Notes: a model not told the origin generated them from the letters alone. Positions 1 to 10,553 are shown, counted from the first letter of the stretch. The stretch: DNA of 32,197 bases from Mariprofundaceae bacterium (GCA_015488375.1 WFNX01000067.1:1-32197); one strand, 5' to 3'. Translations and numbers: made by a program.

Positions 1-2453
1 ACATTATGCAGGGTTCTCATCGTTTCCTCGCGGATGCGGTCAAGCATGGCCGAGAACAGCTCAAACGATTCACGTTTGTATTCCTGAATCGGCTGCTTCT
101 GGGCATAGCCGCGCAGGCCCACGCTCTGGCGCAGGTGATCCATGGCCAGCAAGTGTTCCTTCCACAGGTTGTCCAGAATCTGCAGCACGAGGAATTTCTC
201 AAAAGCGCGCATCTGTTCGGCGCCGGTCATGGCTTCCTTGGCCGCCATATGCGCTTTCAGGGCTTCGGTGATTTTCACGGCCATATCCCCGGCCGTATCC
301 ACATCATCGCCGGCCAGCCATTCGGCAGGCTCACAGTCCACGGATAACTGCTCGTGCAGCGCCTGTTTCAGGCCCTCCAGATCCCATTCTTCCGGGTGTC
401 CTTCAAGGTATTGCGCTACCAGGCGTTCGGCATAGTCGGCTTGCATATCGTCGATCACATCGCGAACATCGTCAGCCAGCAGCAGTTCGCGTCGCTGGGC
501 ATAAATGACTTCGCGCTGCTTGTTCATCACATCATCATATTCAAGCAACTGTTTGCGAATATCGAAGTTGCGGCCTTCGACCTTTTTCTGCGAATTCTCG
601 ATGGCCTTGGTGATCCAGGGGTGCTCAATGGCCTCGCCTTTTTCAAAGCCCATCTTGGTCAGCATGGCCTGCATCTTTTCACCGCCGAAGATGCGCATCA
701 GATCATCTTCCAGCGACAGGTAGAAACGGGTCACACCCGGGTCGCCCTGACGACCGGCTCGACCGCGCAGCTGATTGTCGATGCGCCGCGATTCATGGCG
801 TTCGGTGCCGACGATATGCAGGCCTCCGGCAGCCACGACCTCATCATGTTCGGCCTTGCAACGTTCGCGGATTTCCTGTGCCTTGCGCTCGCGTTCTTCA
901 TCGGAAAGGTTTTTCGGCAGCGCCGCAATCATCATATCCGGGTTGCCGCCGAGCATGATGTCGGTACCACGGCCGGCCATGTTCGTGGCAATGGTGACGG
1001 CATTCTTGCGTCCGGCCTGGGCCACGATTTCCGCTTCGCGCTCATGATGTTTGGCATTGAGTACTTCGTGCCGGATGCCCTTCTTGTTGAGCATGATGGA
1101 CAGATGTTCGGATTTCTCAATCGATGTCGTACCGACGAGAATCGGCGCGCCGCTCTGATGCGTGCCGATGATATCGCGGATAATGGCTTCGTATTTGTCT
1201 TCCGTGTCACGATAGACCACATCCGGCAAATCCTTGCGGATCATCGGCTTGTTGGTCGGCACGATGACGACCTCGAGCTTGTAGATTTTCTCGAATTCCT
1301 CGGCCTCGGTATCGGCCGTGCCGGTCATGCCGGCCAGCTTCTCATAGAGGCGGAAATAGTTCTGGAAAGTAATCGAGGCCAGCGTCTGGTTCTCCGGCTG
1401 CACTTCCACGCCTTCCTTGGCCTCGATGGCCTGATGCTGACCGTCGGAGTAGCGACGGCCGGGCATCATGCGACCGGTGAATTCATCGATAATGATGACT
1501 TCACCGCCGCGCACGATGTAGTCCACTTCGCGTGTGAACAGGGTATTGGCGCGCAGCGACTGCGTAATCGCATGCATGATGTTGACGTTCTCGATATCGT
1601 AAAGGTTGCCTGTCGGCAACAGGCCGGCCTCACGGCACAGCGTTTCGATATGCTCCATGCCCTTCTCGGTGAAGGCGACGGCCTTGTCCTTTTCATCCTT
1701 TTCGTAATCGGATTCATCCAGTTGCTTGATTAAGGCATCGGCCTGTTTGTACAGGTCGGTGGCCTGTTCGGCCGGGCCGGAAATAATCAGCGGCGTACGC
1801 GCCTCGTCGATAAGGATGGAGTCCACCTCATCGACAATGGCGAAATGGTATTCGCGCTGTACCAGGTCTTCGCTGCGGAAGGCCATGTTATCGCGCAGGT
1901 AATCGAAGCCGAACTCGTTATTGGTGCCGTAGGTGACATCGGCGGCATAGGCGGCGCGCCGTTCATCATTATCGATGCCATGCACGATAACGCCGGTTGT
2001 CAGTCCCAGGAAGTGATACAGCTTGCCCATCCATGCGGCATCGCGCGAAGCCAGATAATCATTGACCGTGACCACATGCACGCCGCGGCCGGTCAGTGCA
2101 TTGAGATACACCGGCAGGGTGGCCATCAGCGTTTTACCTTCACCGGTCTTCATTTCCGAGATTTTGCCCTGATGCAGAATCATGCCGCCGATGAGCTGCA
2201 CATCATAATGGCGCATGCCCAGCACGCGTTTCGAGGCTTCACGGCAAACCGCGAAGGCTTCCGGCAACAGGTCATCCAGTGATTCGCCCTGTTCCAGGCG
2301 CTGTTTGAATTCGCCGGTTTTGGCCTGTAATTGCGCATCATCCAGCGCCTGAATGTCACTTTCCAGTGCATTGATGCGGTCCACCAGCGGGTACAGCTCT
2401 TTCAGGATGCGATCGTTACGGCTGCCGAAGATTTTGGTCAGAATGTTGAACAT
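1..2453 (-). CDS. secA: Preprotein translocase ATPase subunit SecA (C-terminus truncated by window edge)
   Basis: My own minus-strand translation from the ATG at 2453: [28 protein letters not shown]..., ...[42 protein letters not shown]..., ...[13 protein letters not shown]..., ...[35 protein letters not shown].... The frame at 158 matches the frame at 2453. It is absent from the supplied ORF track because its stop lies outside the window. Confidence 0.97.
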   Translation of the reverse strand, partial: MFNILTKIFGSRNDRILKELYPLVDRINALESDIQALDDAQLQAKTGEFKQRLEQGESLDDLLPEAFAVCREASKRVLGMRHYDVQLIGGMILHQGKISEMKTGEGKTLMATLPVYLNALTGRGVHVVTVNDYLASRDAAWMGKLYHFLGLTTGVIVHGIDNDERRAAYAADVTYGTNNEFGFDYLRDNMAFRSEDLVQREYHFAIVDEVDSILIDEARTPLIISGPAEQATDLYKQADALIKQLDESDYEKDEKDKAVAFTEKGMEHIETLCREAGLLPTGNLYDIENVNIMHAITQSLRANTLFTREVDYIVRGGEVIIIDEFTGRMMPGRRYSDGQHQAIEAKEGVEVQPENQTLASITFQNYFRLYEKLAGMTGTADTEAEEFEKIYKLEVVIVPTNKPMIRKDLPDVVYRDTEDKYEAIIRDIIGTHQSGAPILVGTTSIEKSEHLSIMLNKKGIRHEVLNAKHHEREAEIVAQAGRKNAVTIATNMAGRGTDIMLGGNPDMMIAALPKNLSDEERERKAQEIRERCKAEHDEVVAAGGLHIVGTERHESRRIDNQLRGRAGRQGDPGVTRFYLSLEDDLMRIFGGEKMQAMLTKMGFEKGEAIEHPWITKAIENSQKKVEGRNFDIRKQLLEYDDVMNKQREVIYAQRRELLLADDVRDVIDDMQADYAERLVAQYLEGHPEEWDLEGLKQALHEQLSVDCEPAEWLAGDDVDTAGDMAVKITEALKAHMAAKEAMTGAEQMRAFEKFLVLQILDNLWKEHLLAMDHLRQSVGLRGYAQKQPIQEYKRESFELFSAMLDRIREETMRTLHN

Positions 2454-2478
2454 GGGCGAAGAACTCCGCGTCGGGGAT

Positions 2479-3630
2479 TTACGATTCCCGTGAATTTAGA
2501 AAGGCGCTGATTCTACTGATGCCGCATTGAATGTCATCCAGCCCGGTAGCATAGGAAAAACGCACGTGCTCCCGCGCCCGGTAGCGGCCGAAGTCCTCGC
2601 CCGGCGTGATGGCAACACCGGCGCATTCCAGCAGTTCGCGGCAGAAGGATGGCGCATCATCGGTGAGTCTGCGCACATTGGCATAGATGTAGAACGCGCC
2701 CTGCGGTTCGACGACGATATCGAAACCGAGGGCGGGCAGTGTGTCCAGCAGGAAGCGCCGCCGCTCGTCATAGGCCCGGCGCATGGCCTCGGTGGCCTCC
2801 GTCGCCCCCAGGGCGGCGATGGCGGCATATTGCGATAAGGTGGGGGCGGCGATGAAGATGTTCTGCATCACGCGGCGGCAGGCATCGATCAGCGCTTCGG
2901 GCACGATCACCCAGCCGATACGCCAGCCGGTCATGGCCCAGCGTTTGGAGAAACCGTTGACGACAATGGCCTGATCGTCGAACTCCAGCGCCGAGCGGGC
3001 GCGCACGCCGTAGGTCAGGCCGTGATAAATCTCGTCGGAAATCAAATGGCCGCCATGCGCCCGGCAGTATGCGGCGATGGCGGTGAGCGCATCATCGCAG
3101 ATCAGCGTGCCGGTCGGATTGGACGGATTGATGACCACGGCGGCACGGGTGTCGTCGCGCCAGTGGCGCTCCAGCAGCTCAGCCGAAAGGTGATAGCGCG
3201 TCTCCGGCCCGACCGGGATATTGATCGGGCAGCCGCCGGCCAGGCGAATGAAGTTGCGCTGGCAGGGGTAGCCGGGATCGGAGAGCAACACCGATTCGCC
3301 GGCCTCCAGCAGCACGGCATAGAGCAGGCTGAAGGCGCCGGAGCTGCCCGGCGTGATCAGGATGCGTTCGGGAGCGACGGAAACGTTGTATTCTCGCGCA
3401 TACCAGTCGGCCAGCGCCTGCTGCAGTGCGGGATTGCCGGTGGACGGCGTGTAAAAATTATCGCCACGATCAAGCTGACGATGGGCTTCGGCAATCACTG
3501 CGGCCGGCGTGGGAAAGTCCGGCTCACCGATTTCCATATGAATGATGCGGCGGCCGGCGGCCTCCAGTTGTTTGGCCCGTTCCAGCAATTGCATGACCCG
3601 AAACGGCTCGATCTGATCAATTCTGCGCAT
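2479..3630 (-). CDS. Pyridoxal-phosphate-dependent aminotransferase, class I/II
   Basis: 383 aa; [29 protein letters not shown] and [16 protein letters not shown] (PLP lysine motif) are fold-type I aminotransferase motifs. Substrate not assignable. Confidence 0.93.
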   Translation of the reverse strand: MRRIDQIEPFRVMQLLERAKQLEAAGRRIIHMEIGEPDFPTPAAVIAEAHRQLDRGDNFYTPSTGNPALQQALADWYAREYNVSVAPERILITPGSSGAFSLLYAVLLEAGESVLLSDPGYPCQRNFIRLAGGCPINIPVGPETRYHLSAELLERHWRDDTRAAVVINPSNPTGTLICDDALTAIAAYCRAHGGHLISDEIYHGLTYGVRARSALEFDDQAIVVNGFSKRWAMTGWRIGWVIVPEALIDACRRVMQNIFIAAPTLSQYAAIAALGATEATEAMRRAYDERRRFLLDTLPALGFDIVVEPQGAFYIYANVRRLTDDAPSFCRELLECAGVAITPGEDFGRYRAREHVRFSYATGLDDIQCGISRISAFLNSRES

Positions 3631-4113
3631 GGCCCGATATTAGCGGCAAGCGGTCGGCCGGCCTATGCCGGATGTGTCGGGAAGGAGATATCATTTCCGG
3701 ATATCGCCGCGAGTGCTTTTCGCCGGATATGCTGCCTGTCATGCGTCTGTCGAGAACAGCCTGAATCAATCTGTGCCTGAAAAGATCCGGAGCACCCTCA
3801 TATTCATCCGGCAATGCACAGTCCGGGTTTTCATAAACTTCAACATGTATGGGCCATCGGCACATGAAATGATTGTCGGATAGTTTCTTGTCCGTATTTT
3901 GATCAACCGGCGGGTACGCCCTTCGCCGAGATAGATGGCGTTCGCCAAAATATCAGCAGCCTTGCCGCCTGCCTGTGTTATATCCAAACGCATCCTCCTG
4001 GTGAATGATGTTTTGCGTATGGCTGGTGTCCTCTTTTCCAGCATGTTCCCCTCTTCAGGCTATTCTCAATAACTATTGTGGTTGAGGTGATTGCGACCAA
4101 GCCCCAAAGCGGC

Positions 4114-6024
4114 TCATCCGCTATGTCGGATTTCCGCGTGGAGTTGTTGTTTGATCTCCCTGCTGAGTTGCGGAACCTGCAGAGGCTTTTTCAGGACATG
4201 GTAATGAGCATCGGCAGGCAGGATTTCCATCTGCTGATGCAGGTCGTAGCCGGTGATGAACAGCACGGGGCGATGAATGCCAAGCGCATTCAAGCGTAGC
4301 AGGGTTTCCGGCCCGGAGAGTCCGGGCATGACGATATCACACAGAATGAGCGCTACATCATCACCTTGCGTTTGCATCAGTTCAATGGCCTGCTGGCCAC
4401 TTCCCGCCAGTAACACGCGGTAGCCGATGGATTGCAGTAATTCGCCATGTGTTTGAAGCAGGAAAGGATCGTCATCCACCAGCAACACGCATTGTCCTTC
4501 GCCGCATTCAATCGTGTTTGCTGTGGCATCGACATTTGTTTCACATGCGGGTGTGTCGTTGGTCACGGACTGGCTTTCTTCCAGCAGGGGGAGATAGATG
4601 CGAAAGCATGTCCCCTGTCCTGCCTGGCTGTCCACATTGATGTAACCGCCGTGGCTATTCATGGTAGCATGAGTCATGCTGAGTCCGAGGCCTGTTCCTT
4701 CACCTGCCTGTTTGGTGGTGAAGAAGGGATCGAAAATGCGGTGGATGTGTGTCTTGTCAATGCCACAGCCGTTATCTTCAATCTGCAATTCCAGGGCATG
4801 TTGCACGGGAGGGTGTGTGATCTCCTCGGGCGAAGCCAGTTGTTCGCCGGAAACGACGGATGCCTGCAGGCAGATGCGCGGCTTTGCGCATTCGCTGACG
4901 GCTTGGCAGGCATTATTGATGATATTGATCACGACCTGCCGCAGGCGGGCGTTGTCACCATGCAGCCAGGCTTCATTCGGAATATCAATGTTCACATCAA
5001 AGCGGATCTGTTCGTCCATGGTCAGTCGAGCCAGTTCGACCACATCCTGCAGAAATTTCCGGACAGAGAAGGTCTCCATTGTGCCGGAGTCGGGATGGGT
5101 AAACAGTTTCAGGCGGTTGATTACTGTCGAGGCGCGTTCCAGTTCGTCATGCATCAGGCGCAATCGGGAGCGGCGCTTTGTTTCATCATCATCCTTTTCC
5201 AGTAAATATACACAGCCCATCATAGCAGCCAGGATATTGTTAAAGTCATGTGCCAGGCGGCTGACCATGGTGCCCATTGCCTCCATCTTTTGCGCTTGGA
5301 TAAATTGTTGCTGAGTTTGCCGCCAAGCCTGATGAATCTTTTCCTTTTCACGAATTTCTTCGGCCAGTCGTTCGGCTGTTTGCCGCAGGGAAGTAGTGCG
5401 CTGCACAACTTCCTGTTCCAGATGGTCGCGTGCGCGTTCCAGTTCGGTGCGCGTGGCCTCCAGTTGTTGATTGGAGACCTGCATGCGGCGGTTTTCGCTT
5501 TCTCGATGGCTCTCGAAGATGTGTGCCATGGAGGCAAGGAAGAAATACATGACGCCGGCCATCAGCAGGGAAATTGGTGAATAGGTCAGAAACGGTTGCA
5601 CAATAAAATGCAGCAGGGTGAGCAGGAGCAGGAATCCTGCCAGAATAAGAATTTGTACGCGGGCAGTCCGGCAACCAAACAACGGGTAACAGAGCATGGG
5701 AAAGATCATGCTCCAGTAGAGTCCGGAATTGTCGATGCCGCCATCGATGAACAGCAGACTCAGGATGACAAAGCTGCTGATCAGAAGAAACTGCTTGATT
5801 TTCTCGATATGGGTGTTGTTGAGGAAAAGCAACAGGCAAAGCAGGAAACAGAGGTCGAGCAGGATTTCTGCCAGTCCGAGGATTAGATGGTCATGCAGCA
5901 GATTAAGTGCGCTGAAGAAAGCGATAAGGGGAATGGAAATATAGAAAATAAGGCGCAGTACCTTATATTGGTAGCTGGAGAGCTCCTCATTCTCTGCAAC
6001 GTGTATCCTCATGAAACTAATCAT
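4114..6024 (-). CDS. Hybrid sensor histidine kinase: multi-TM N-terminus, HisKA/HATPase, C-terminal receiver domain
   Basis: 636 aa; several hydrophobic segments; H-box RLAHDFNNILAAMMG; N-box INIINNACQAV; DNGCGID, GEGTGLGLSM; receiver VLLVDDDPFLL...ILCDIVMPGLSG...LFITGYD...LKKPL. Confidence 0.93.
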   Translation of the reverse strand: MISFMRIHVAENEELSSYQYKVLRLIFYISIPLIAFFSALNLLHDHLILGLAEILLDLCFLLCLLLFLNNTHIEKIKQFLLISSFVILSLLFIDGGIDNSGLYWSMIFPMLCYPLFGCRTARVQILILAGFLLLLTLLHFIVQPFLTYSPISLLMAGVMYFFLASMAHIFESHRESENRRMQVSNQQLEATRTELERARDHLEQEVVQRTTSLRQTAERLAEEIREKEKIHQAWRQTQQQFIQAQKMEAMGTMVSRLAHDFNNILAAMMGCVYLLEKDDDETKRRSRLRLMHDELERASTVINRLKLFTHPDSGTMETFSVRKFLQDVVELARLTMDEQIRFDVNIDIPNEAWLHGDNARLRQVVINIINNACQAVSECAKPRICLQASVVSGEQLASPEEITHPPVQHALELQIEDNGCGIDKTHIHRIFDPFFTTKQAGEGTGLGLSMTHATMNSHGGYINVDSQAGQGTCFRIYLPLLEESQSVTNDTPACETNVDATANTIECGEGQCVLLVDDDPFLLQTHGELLQSIGYRVLLAGSGQQAIELMQTQGDDVALILCDIVMPGLSGPETLLRLNALGIHRPVLFITGYDLHQQMEILPADAHYHVLKKPLQVPQLSREIKQQLHAEIRHSG

Positions 6025-6148
6025 GGAGGAATTTGGATAAAAAATCCATTCTTCGGAGCGATTGTTGTTGAGTAAGGGGTGAAAGGGGGCGTGGTGTATG
6101 GACTGTTGGCGCTGGTGTCACGGGATGTTCCGGTTTAGAGTCCTGATC

Positions 6149-7339
6149 ATGGCTGAACAATACGATATGGTGGTGATCGGCGCCGGAATCAGTGGCTTGT
6201 CCATGGCCTGGCGGGCACGGCAGGCGGGTATGCGCGTGCTGGTGCTGGAGAGGGAGCAACGCGCCGGCGGCTGTTTCCATTCGGTGGCCGTGGATGACGG
6301 AGGCTCCCCGTTCTGGCTGGAGCTGGGCACGCATACCTGCTTCAATTCTTATACGCGCCTGTTGGCAATGCTGCAGGAGCTGGGGCTGGCCGGGCAGTTG
6401 CAGGCGCGGCGCAAGCTGCGCTATCGCCTGCTTGCCGATGGACGCCTGTATTCGATTCCTTCGCGCCTGCACTGGCTGGAGCTGTTTGGTCATGCCTGGC
6501 GGCTGTTTTCGCTGGACAAGGCAGGGCGATCGGTGGCCGGCTATTATCGCACGCTGGTCGGTGAACGGAATTACCGCGAGGTATTTCGGCATGCGTTCAA
6601 TGCCGTGATTTGCCAGCCGGCGGATAACGTGCCGGCCGATATGCTGTTTCGCAAGCGGTCGCGCAACAAGGATGTGATGCGCAGTTTCACGATGCCGCAG
6701 GGCTTGCAGCAGATTATCGATGCGCTGGAGAAGCGGCTTGATTGCCGCAAGGGACAGGAGATCCGCAGCCTGCGCCATGAGCAGGGCAGGTTTGATGTGG
6801 TGACGGATGATGCGCACTATGCGGCCCGGCTGCTGGTGTGCGCCACGCCGACGACGGCCGCGGGCCGGCTGCTGCGCGATGCATTCCCGGATATTGCGCG
6901 GCGTTTGTCCGCCATCGATGAGGTGGTGGTGGAATCGGTCGGCGTGGTGGTCGAGCGGCAGACGCTGTCGCTGGAGGAGATCGCCGGCATTATCGCCGCG
7001 GATGATGATTTCTATTCGGCGGTCTCCCGCGATGTGGTTGACCATGAGCACTGGCGGGGATTCAGTTTTCATTTCCGCCCAGGGCGTCTGGATAAGGCCG
7101 GCAGGCTGCGGCGTGTGTGCGAGGTGCTGGGGGTTGATGAAGGGGCATTGCAACACGTGTTTCATAAAACCAATCGCCTGCCGGCGCCGGATATGGAGCA
7201 TCATGCGCGCATTGCCGGGATTGATCGTGCGCTGGACGGGTTGCCGCTGGGGCTGGTCGGTAATTATTTTGCCGGCGTGGCCGTGGAGGATTGTCTCGAA
7301 CGCGTGGAAAAGGAATGTGCCCGGTTGAGTCTGCGATGA
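6149..7339 (+). CDS. FAD-dependent amine oxidase / protoporphyrinogen oxidase (HemY)-like protein
   Basis: MAEQYDMVVIGAGISGLSMAWRARQAGMRVLVLEREQRAGG is the N-terminal dinucleotide-binding motif; the C-terminal GLPLGLVGNYFAGVAVEDCLERV resembles the PPOX/amine-oxidase flavin motif. Start placed at the internal ATG 6149 of ORF 6098..7339. Confidence 0.82.
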   Translation: MAEQYDMVVIGAGISGLSMAWRARQAGMRVLVLEREQRAGGCFHSVAVDDGGSPFWLELGTHTCFNSYTRLLAMLQELGLAGQLQARRKLRYRLLADGRLYSIPSRLHWLELFGHAWRLFSLDKAGRSVAGYYRTLVGERNYREVFRHAFNAVICQPADNVPADMLFRKRSRNKDVMRSFTMPQGLQQIIDALEKRLDCRKGQEIRSLRHEQGRFDVVTDDAHYAARLLVCATPTTAAGRLLRDAFPDIARRLSAIDEVVVESVGVVVERQTLSLEEIAGIIAADDDFYSAVSRDVVDHEHWRGFSFHFRPGRLDKAGRLRRVCEVLGVDEGALQHVFHKTNRLPAPDMEHHARIAGIDRALDGLPLGLVGNYFAGVAVEDCLERVEKECARLSLR

Positions 7340-7770
7340 TCCGCTATTTTTCCCTGCTTGCCGTACTGGCGCTCGGTGGGTGCGGTGATGGGCGTGTGGA
7401 TGTCATGTTCGAGTGCGCCTCGCCCGGTGGCGAATACGTTGCAACGGCATACCGTGTGGCAACCGGTCAGCGGCCGAACCAGCGGCAGCTACGCCTGAAT
7501 GTGCGTCCCCGGTTGCTGCCGTTTGATGCCGATATGTACAGTTTTGCGTTCCGTTACGGGGATGATGTGATTCTGCAGTGGCAGGATGCGCGGCATTTGC
7601 AGGTTGTGTATCCGCAACATGCGCAGATTCTGCGTCAGGAACGCGTGCTGTTCGGCACCAGCCAGACATACAGTTCCACGGATTCGTTGATGATCGATTA
7701 CCGTGAGCGACCATCCACGCACGGTTATTTCATGGTTGAGACACGTTGCAGGCCACCGTCCGGGGGCTGA
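7336..7770 (+). CDS. Small hypothetical lipoprotein
   Basis: MIRYFSLLAVLALGGCGDG lipobox-like signal peptide; ATGA overlap with the upstream FAD oxidoreductase stop supports translational coupling. Confidence 0.7.
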   Translation: MIRYFSLLAVLALGGCGDGRVDVMFECASPGGEYVATAYRVATGQRPNQRQLRLNVRPRLLPFDADMYSFAFRYGDDVILQWQDARHLQVVYPQHAQILRQERVLFGTSQTYSSTDSLMIDYRERPSTHGYFMVETRCRPPSGG

Positions 7771-7771
7771 G

Positions 7772-9049
7772 TTATTTTACCAGGCATGGCTCCTGTTTGG
7801 CTTCCTCGTGGTGCCCGGGAGCTTCGAGTCGCCCGGGCTGTGTCCGGATGCCGGGAAGGCGAATGCTGACAGTACATCCTTCGCCTTCCCGGCTGGAGAT
7901 ATCGATCGTACCATGATGCAGCAGGATAATGCCGCGTACTGCAGCAAGTCCGAGGCCGCGTCCGAGGAAACGCGTGGAATAGAAGGGCTCGAATACGCGC
8001 GAGAGGTTGTCGGGGTCGATGCCATGAGCGTTGTCCCGGAATTGCAGTACACAAACGTCGTCTTGCTTTTCGAGAGAGATGGATATCCGGGCGGAAGATG
8101 GATCGCAGGCTTCTCTGGCATTGTTCCAGAGTTCGCTCAGAACTTCCCGCATCAGCGTAGTATCCATGGCACAGCGAACGGGATGGTCCGGCAACCGGGC
8201 CCGGGGGATGACAGTCATGTTCTGCTCCAGGCTGCGAAGATCCTCAAGCCATGTTCGAATCAGGGAGCCGAGGTCCATGGATTGCATTTCCAGTGCCATA
8301 TGATCAGCGCAATACAACAACTTCCTGGCGAGGGCGCTGGTTTCCTCGGCCTTGTGTTCAATCATCCCGATCAGCTTGTTGGCGGATTCTTCCGGGCCAG
8401 GCTCGCGCAACAGAAAGGCGCTGCCGTGAATGACATGCATGGCATTATTGATCAGATGTGCCAGGCCAGCGGCAATGGTCTGGATCGTGGTCAGCTTTTC
8501 CTTTTCAGCCTGCTCTTTGGCCAGCAGTTGTGCAGTGTTCAGGCGTTCTTCATGATGTGTCCGGTTGTGCCGGATAAACAGGATGGCAATAGCAGCACAG
8601 GCAATTTGTCCTGCCAGTGTGCCGATTTGGAGATCCAGAGGGTAGCCGGATGGCAATGGCTCCAGAATGAACAGGGTCAGCGTGCCAAGAAAAATCATCG
8701 TGACCCAGGGGTAGGCGGCTTCCTGCATGAACAGGAACAGCGCAATGATCACAACAGGAAGCCATACTGCCGCCTCGGCTTGCAGGTGAATGCCGGTCAG
8801 AATGGCAATGGTGGCAATGGCGGCGGAAAGATGCATGGCTATCTGCATTCGGCCGATGTATGTCATCGCGAAGGTCAGCAGGAACGCTGTACCGGCCATG
8901 CCGGTCATTTGCATCAGGGCCAAGCGGTTGGTGAAACCATAGAAGATGCTGAAGCCCAGTGAGATCAGCGTGGCGAACAGCATCATGCGTTGCAGATAGA
9001 CAGGGCTGACAAGGGGTTTGTGTTCGGACAGTAAATGCCTTATACGCAC
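7772..9049 (-). CDS. Membrane sensor histidine kinase (HisKA/HATPase_c, no receiver)
   Basis: 425 aa; hydrophobic N-terminal half; AAGLAHLINNAMHVIHGSAFLL (H-box), LSELWNNAREACDP (N-box), FRDNAHGIDPDNLSRVFEPFYSTRFLGRGLGLAAVRGI (G1/F/G2). Apparent GTG start at 9049. Confidence 0.88.
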   Translation of the reverse strand: MRIRHLLSEHKPLVSPVYLQRMMLFATLISLGFSIFYGFTNRLALMQMTGMAGTAFLLTFAMTYIGRMQIAMHLSAAIATIAILTGIHLQAEAAVWLPVVIIALFLFMQEAAYPWVTMIFLGTLTLFILEPLPSGYPLDLQIGTLAGQIACAAIAILFIRHNRTHHEERLNTAQLLAKEQAEKEKLTTIQTIAAGLAHLINNAMHVIHGSAFLLREPGPEESANKLIGMIEHKAEETSALARKLLYCADHMALEMQSMDLGSLIRTWLEDLRSLEQNMTVIPRARLPDHPVRCAMDTTLMREVLSELWNNAREACDPSSARISISLEKQDDVCVLQFRDNAHGIDPDNLSRVFEPFYSTRFLGRGLGLAAVRGIILLHHGTIDISSREGEGCTVSIRLPGIRTQPGRLEAPGHHEEAKQEPCLVK

Positions 9050-9056
9050 GTCCGGC

Positions 9057-10553
9057 TTAGCCCCCGGTGGAATGTTTCGGCCATGTCAGCACCGGCCTGC
9101 GTGCAGCCTGCGTTTCATCCAGTCGGCGGCGGATCGGATGCAGCGGGGCGGCATGCAGCGCCTCGGTATCGCCCTGCTCGCAGGCCGCGGCAATCTCCAG
9201 CATGGCATCGCAGAAGGCATCGATGGCCTGGCGCGACTCGGTTTCCGTGGGCTCGATCAGCATTGCGCCATGCACGATGAGTGGGAAATAGACCGTCATC
9301 GGATGGAAGCCGAGATCGATCAGGCGCTTGGCGATATCCAGCGTTTTCACGCCGTGGCGGTTCTGATGGGCGTCGGTGAGCAGGCATTCATGTTTGCACA
9401 GTCCCGGGAACGGCACATGGTAGGCGCTTTCAAGGCGATGCAGCATGTAATTGGCATTGAGCACGGCATCCTCGGCAATGCGGTGGATATGCTCCCGGCC
9501 GAAGGCCGCGATATAGGCCGTGGCGCGCAGCAACACGCCGACCTGACCCAGCGAGCCGAACACCGGGCCGATGCTGGCCTCGTCCTCATGCACGATGCGA
9601 TAGGCGTCCTTCGCCTTTTCGATGCGCGGCACGGGAAGAAACGGCGCCAGCGTATCGTTGACGGCGACAGGGCCTGCGCCCGGTCCGCCGCCGCCATGCG
9701 GCGTGGAGAACGTCTTGTGCACATTGATGTGCAGACAGTCGATGCCCATATCGCCGGGGCGTGCCTTGCCGACAATGGCGTTGAGGTTGGCGCCGTCACC
9801 ATAGACGAGGCCGCCGGCTTCATGCACAAGATGGCAGATTTCCGCGATATTGGATTCGAAATGCCCCGTCGTGTTCGGGTTGGTCAGCATCAGCGCCGCG
9901 ACTTCGTCGTTCAGATGCGCGCGCAATACTTCCAGATCAATCTGGCCATTGGCTGCCGACTTGATTTCCACGGTTTTCATGCCGGCCAGGGCGGCTGAGG
10001 CCGGATTGGTGCCATGGGCCGAATCGGGCACGAGCACGATGCGCCGCTTGTGGTCGCCGCGCTTATCATGCCAGGCGCGGATCATCATAATGCCGAGAAG
10101 CTCGCCGTGCGCGCCGGCGGCCGGCTGCAGGCTTACATGCGGCAGGCCGGAAATCTCGCCCAGCGCATGCTGCAGCTGGTAGAGCAGGGCCAGCGCCCCC
10201 TGCACCGTATCTTCCGGCTGATCGGGATGAATATGTGCCAGCCCCGGCAGGCGCACCAGCTGTTCGTTGATGCGCGGGTTATATTTCATCGTGCAGGAAC
10301 CGAGCGGATAGAAGCCGGTTTCGATGCCGTGATTCCATTGTGACAGGCGCACGAAATGGCGTACGGTTTCCGGCTCGGACAGGCCCGGAATGCCGGCCTC
10401 CTCGTTGCGCAGGAAAGCCTGCAATGCGGCCGGCGCCTCGGCATCCGCAAGCCCTGGCAGGGCAATGGCCTCGCTGGCGCGGTGCGCGCGCTCAAACAGC
10501 AACGGCTCTTCATGCATCAGGCCGCGCGTGCCGGAATAGTTCGCTGCATTCAT
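9057..10553 (-). CDS. gcvPB: Glycine dehydrogenase (decarboxylating) subunit 2
   Basis: 498 aa; DGANLNAIVGKARPGDMGIDCLHINVHKTFSTPHGGGGPGAGPV (PLP lysine region of P-protein); adjacent to gcvPA. Confidence 0.96.
   Translation of the reverse strand: MNAANYSGTRGLMHEEPLLFERAHRASEAIALPGLADAEAPAALQAFLRNEEAGIPGLSEPETVRHFVRLSQWNHGIETGFYPLGSCTMKYNPRINEQLVRLPGLAHIHPDQPEDTVQGALALLYQLQHALGEISGLPHVSLQPAAGAHGELLGIMMIRAWHDKRGDHKRRIVLVPDSAHGTNPASAALAGMKTVEIKSAANGQIDLEVLRAHLNDEVAALMLTNPNTTGHFESNIAEICHLVHEAGGLVYGDGANLNAIVGKARPGDMGIDCLHINVHKTFSTPHGGGGPGAGPVAVNDTLAPFLPVPRIEKAKDAYRIVHEDEASIGPVFGSLGQVGVLLRATAYIAAFGREHIHRIAEDAVLNANYMLHRLESAYHVPFPGLCKHECLLTDAHQNRHGVKTLDIAKRLIDLGFHPMTVYFPLIVHGAMLIEPTETESRQAIDAFCDAMLEIAAACEQGDTEALHAAPLHPIRRRLDETQAARRPVLTWPKHSTGG

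Noticed and set aside
354-1733. 459-aa plus-strand ORF (and 1845..2282 +)
   Set aside because: Antisense to secA; the opposite frame gives unambiguous SecA protein. His/Ala/Phe-rich shadow ORF without recognisable motifs.
6017-7204. 395-aa minus-strand ORF
   Set aside because: Antisense to the FAD oxidoreductase; low-complexity His/Gln/Arg composition typical of shadow frames in GC-rich DNA.
7703-8962. 419-aa plus-strand ORF
   Set aside because: Antisense to the second histidine kinase, whose catalytic boxes are clear.
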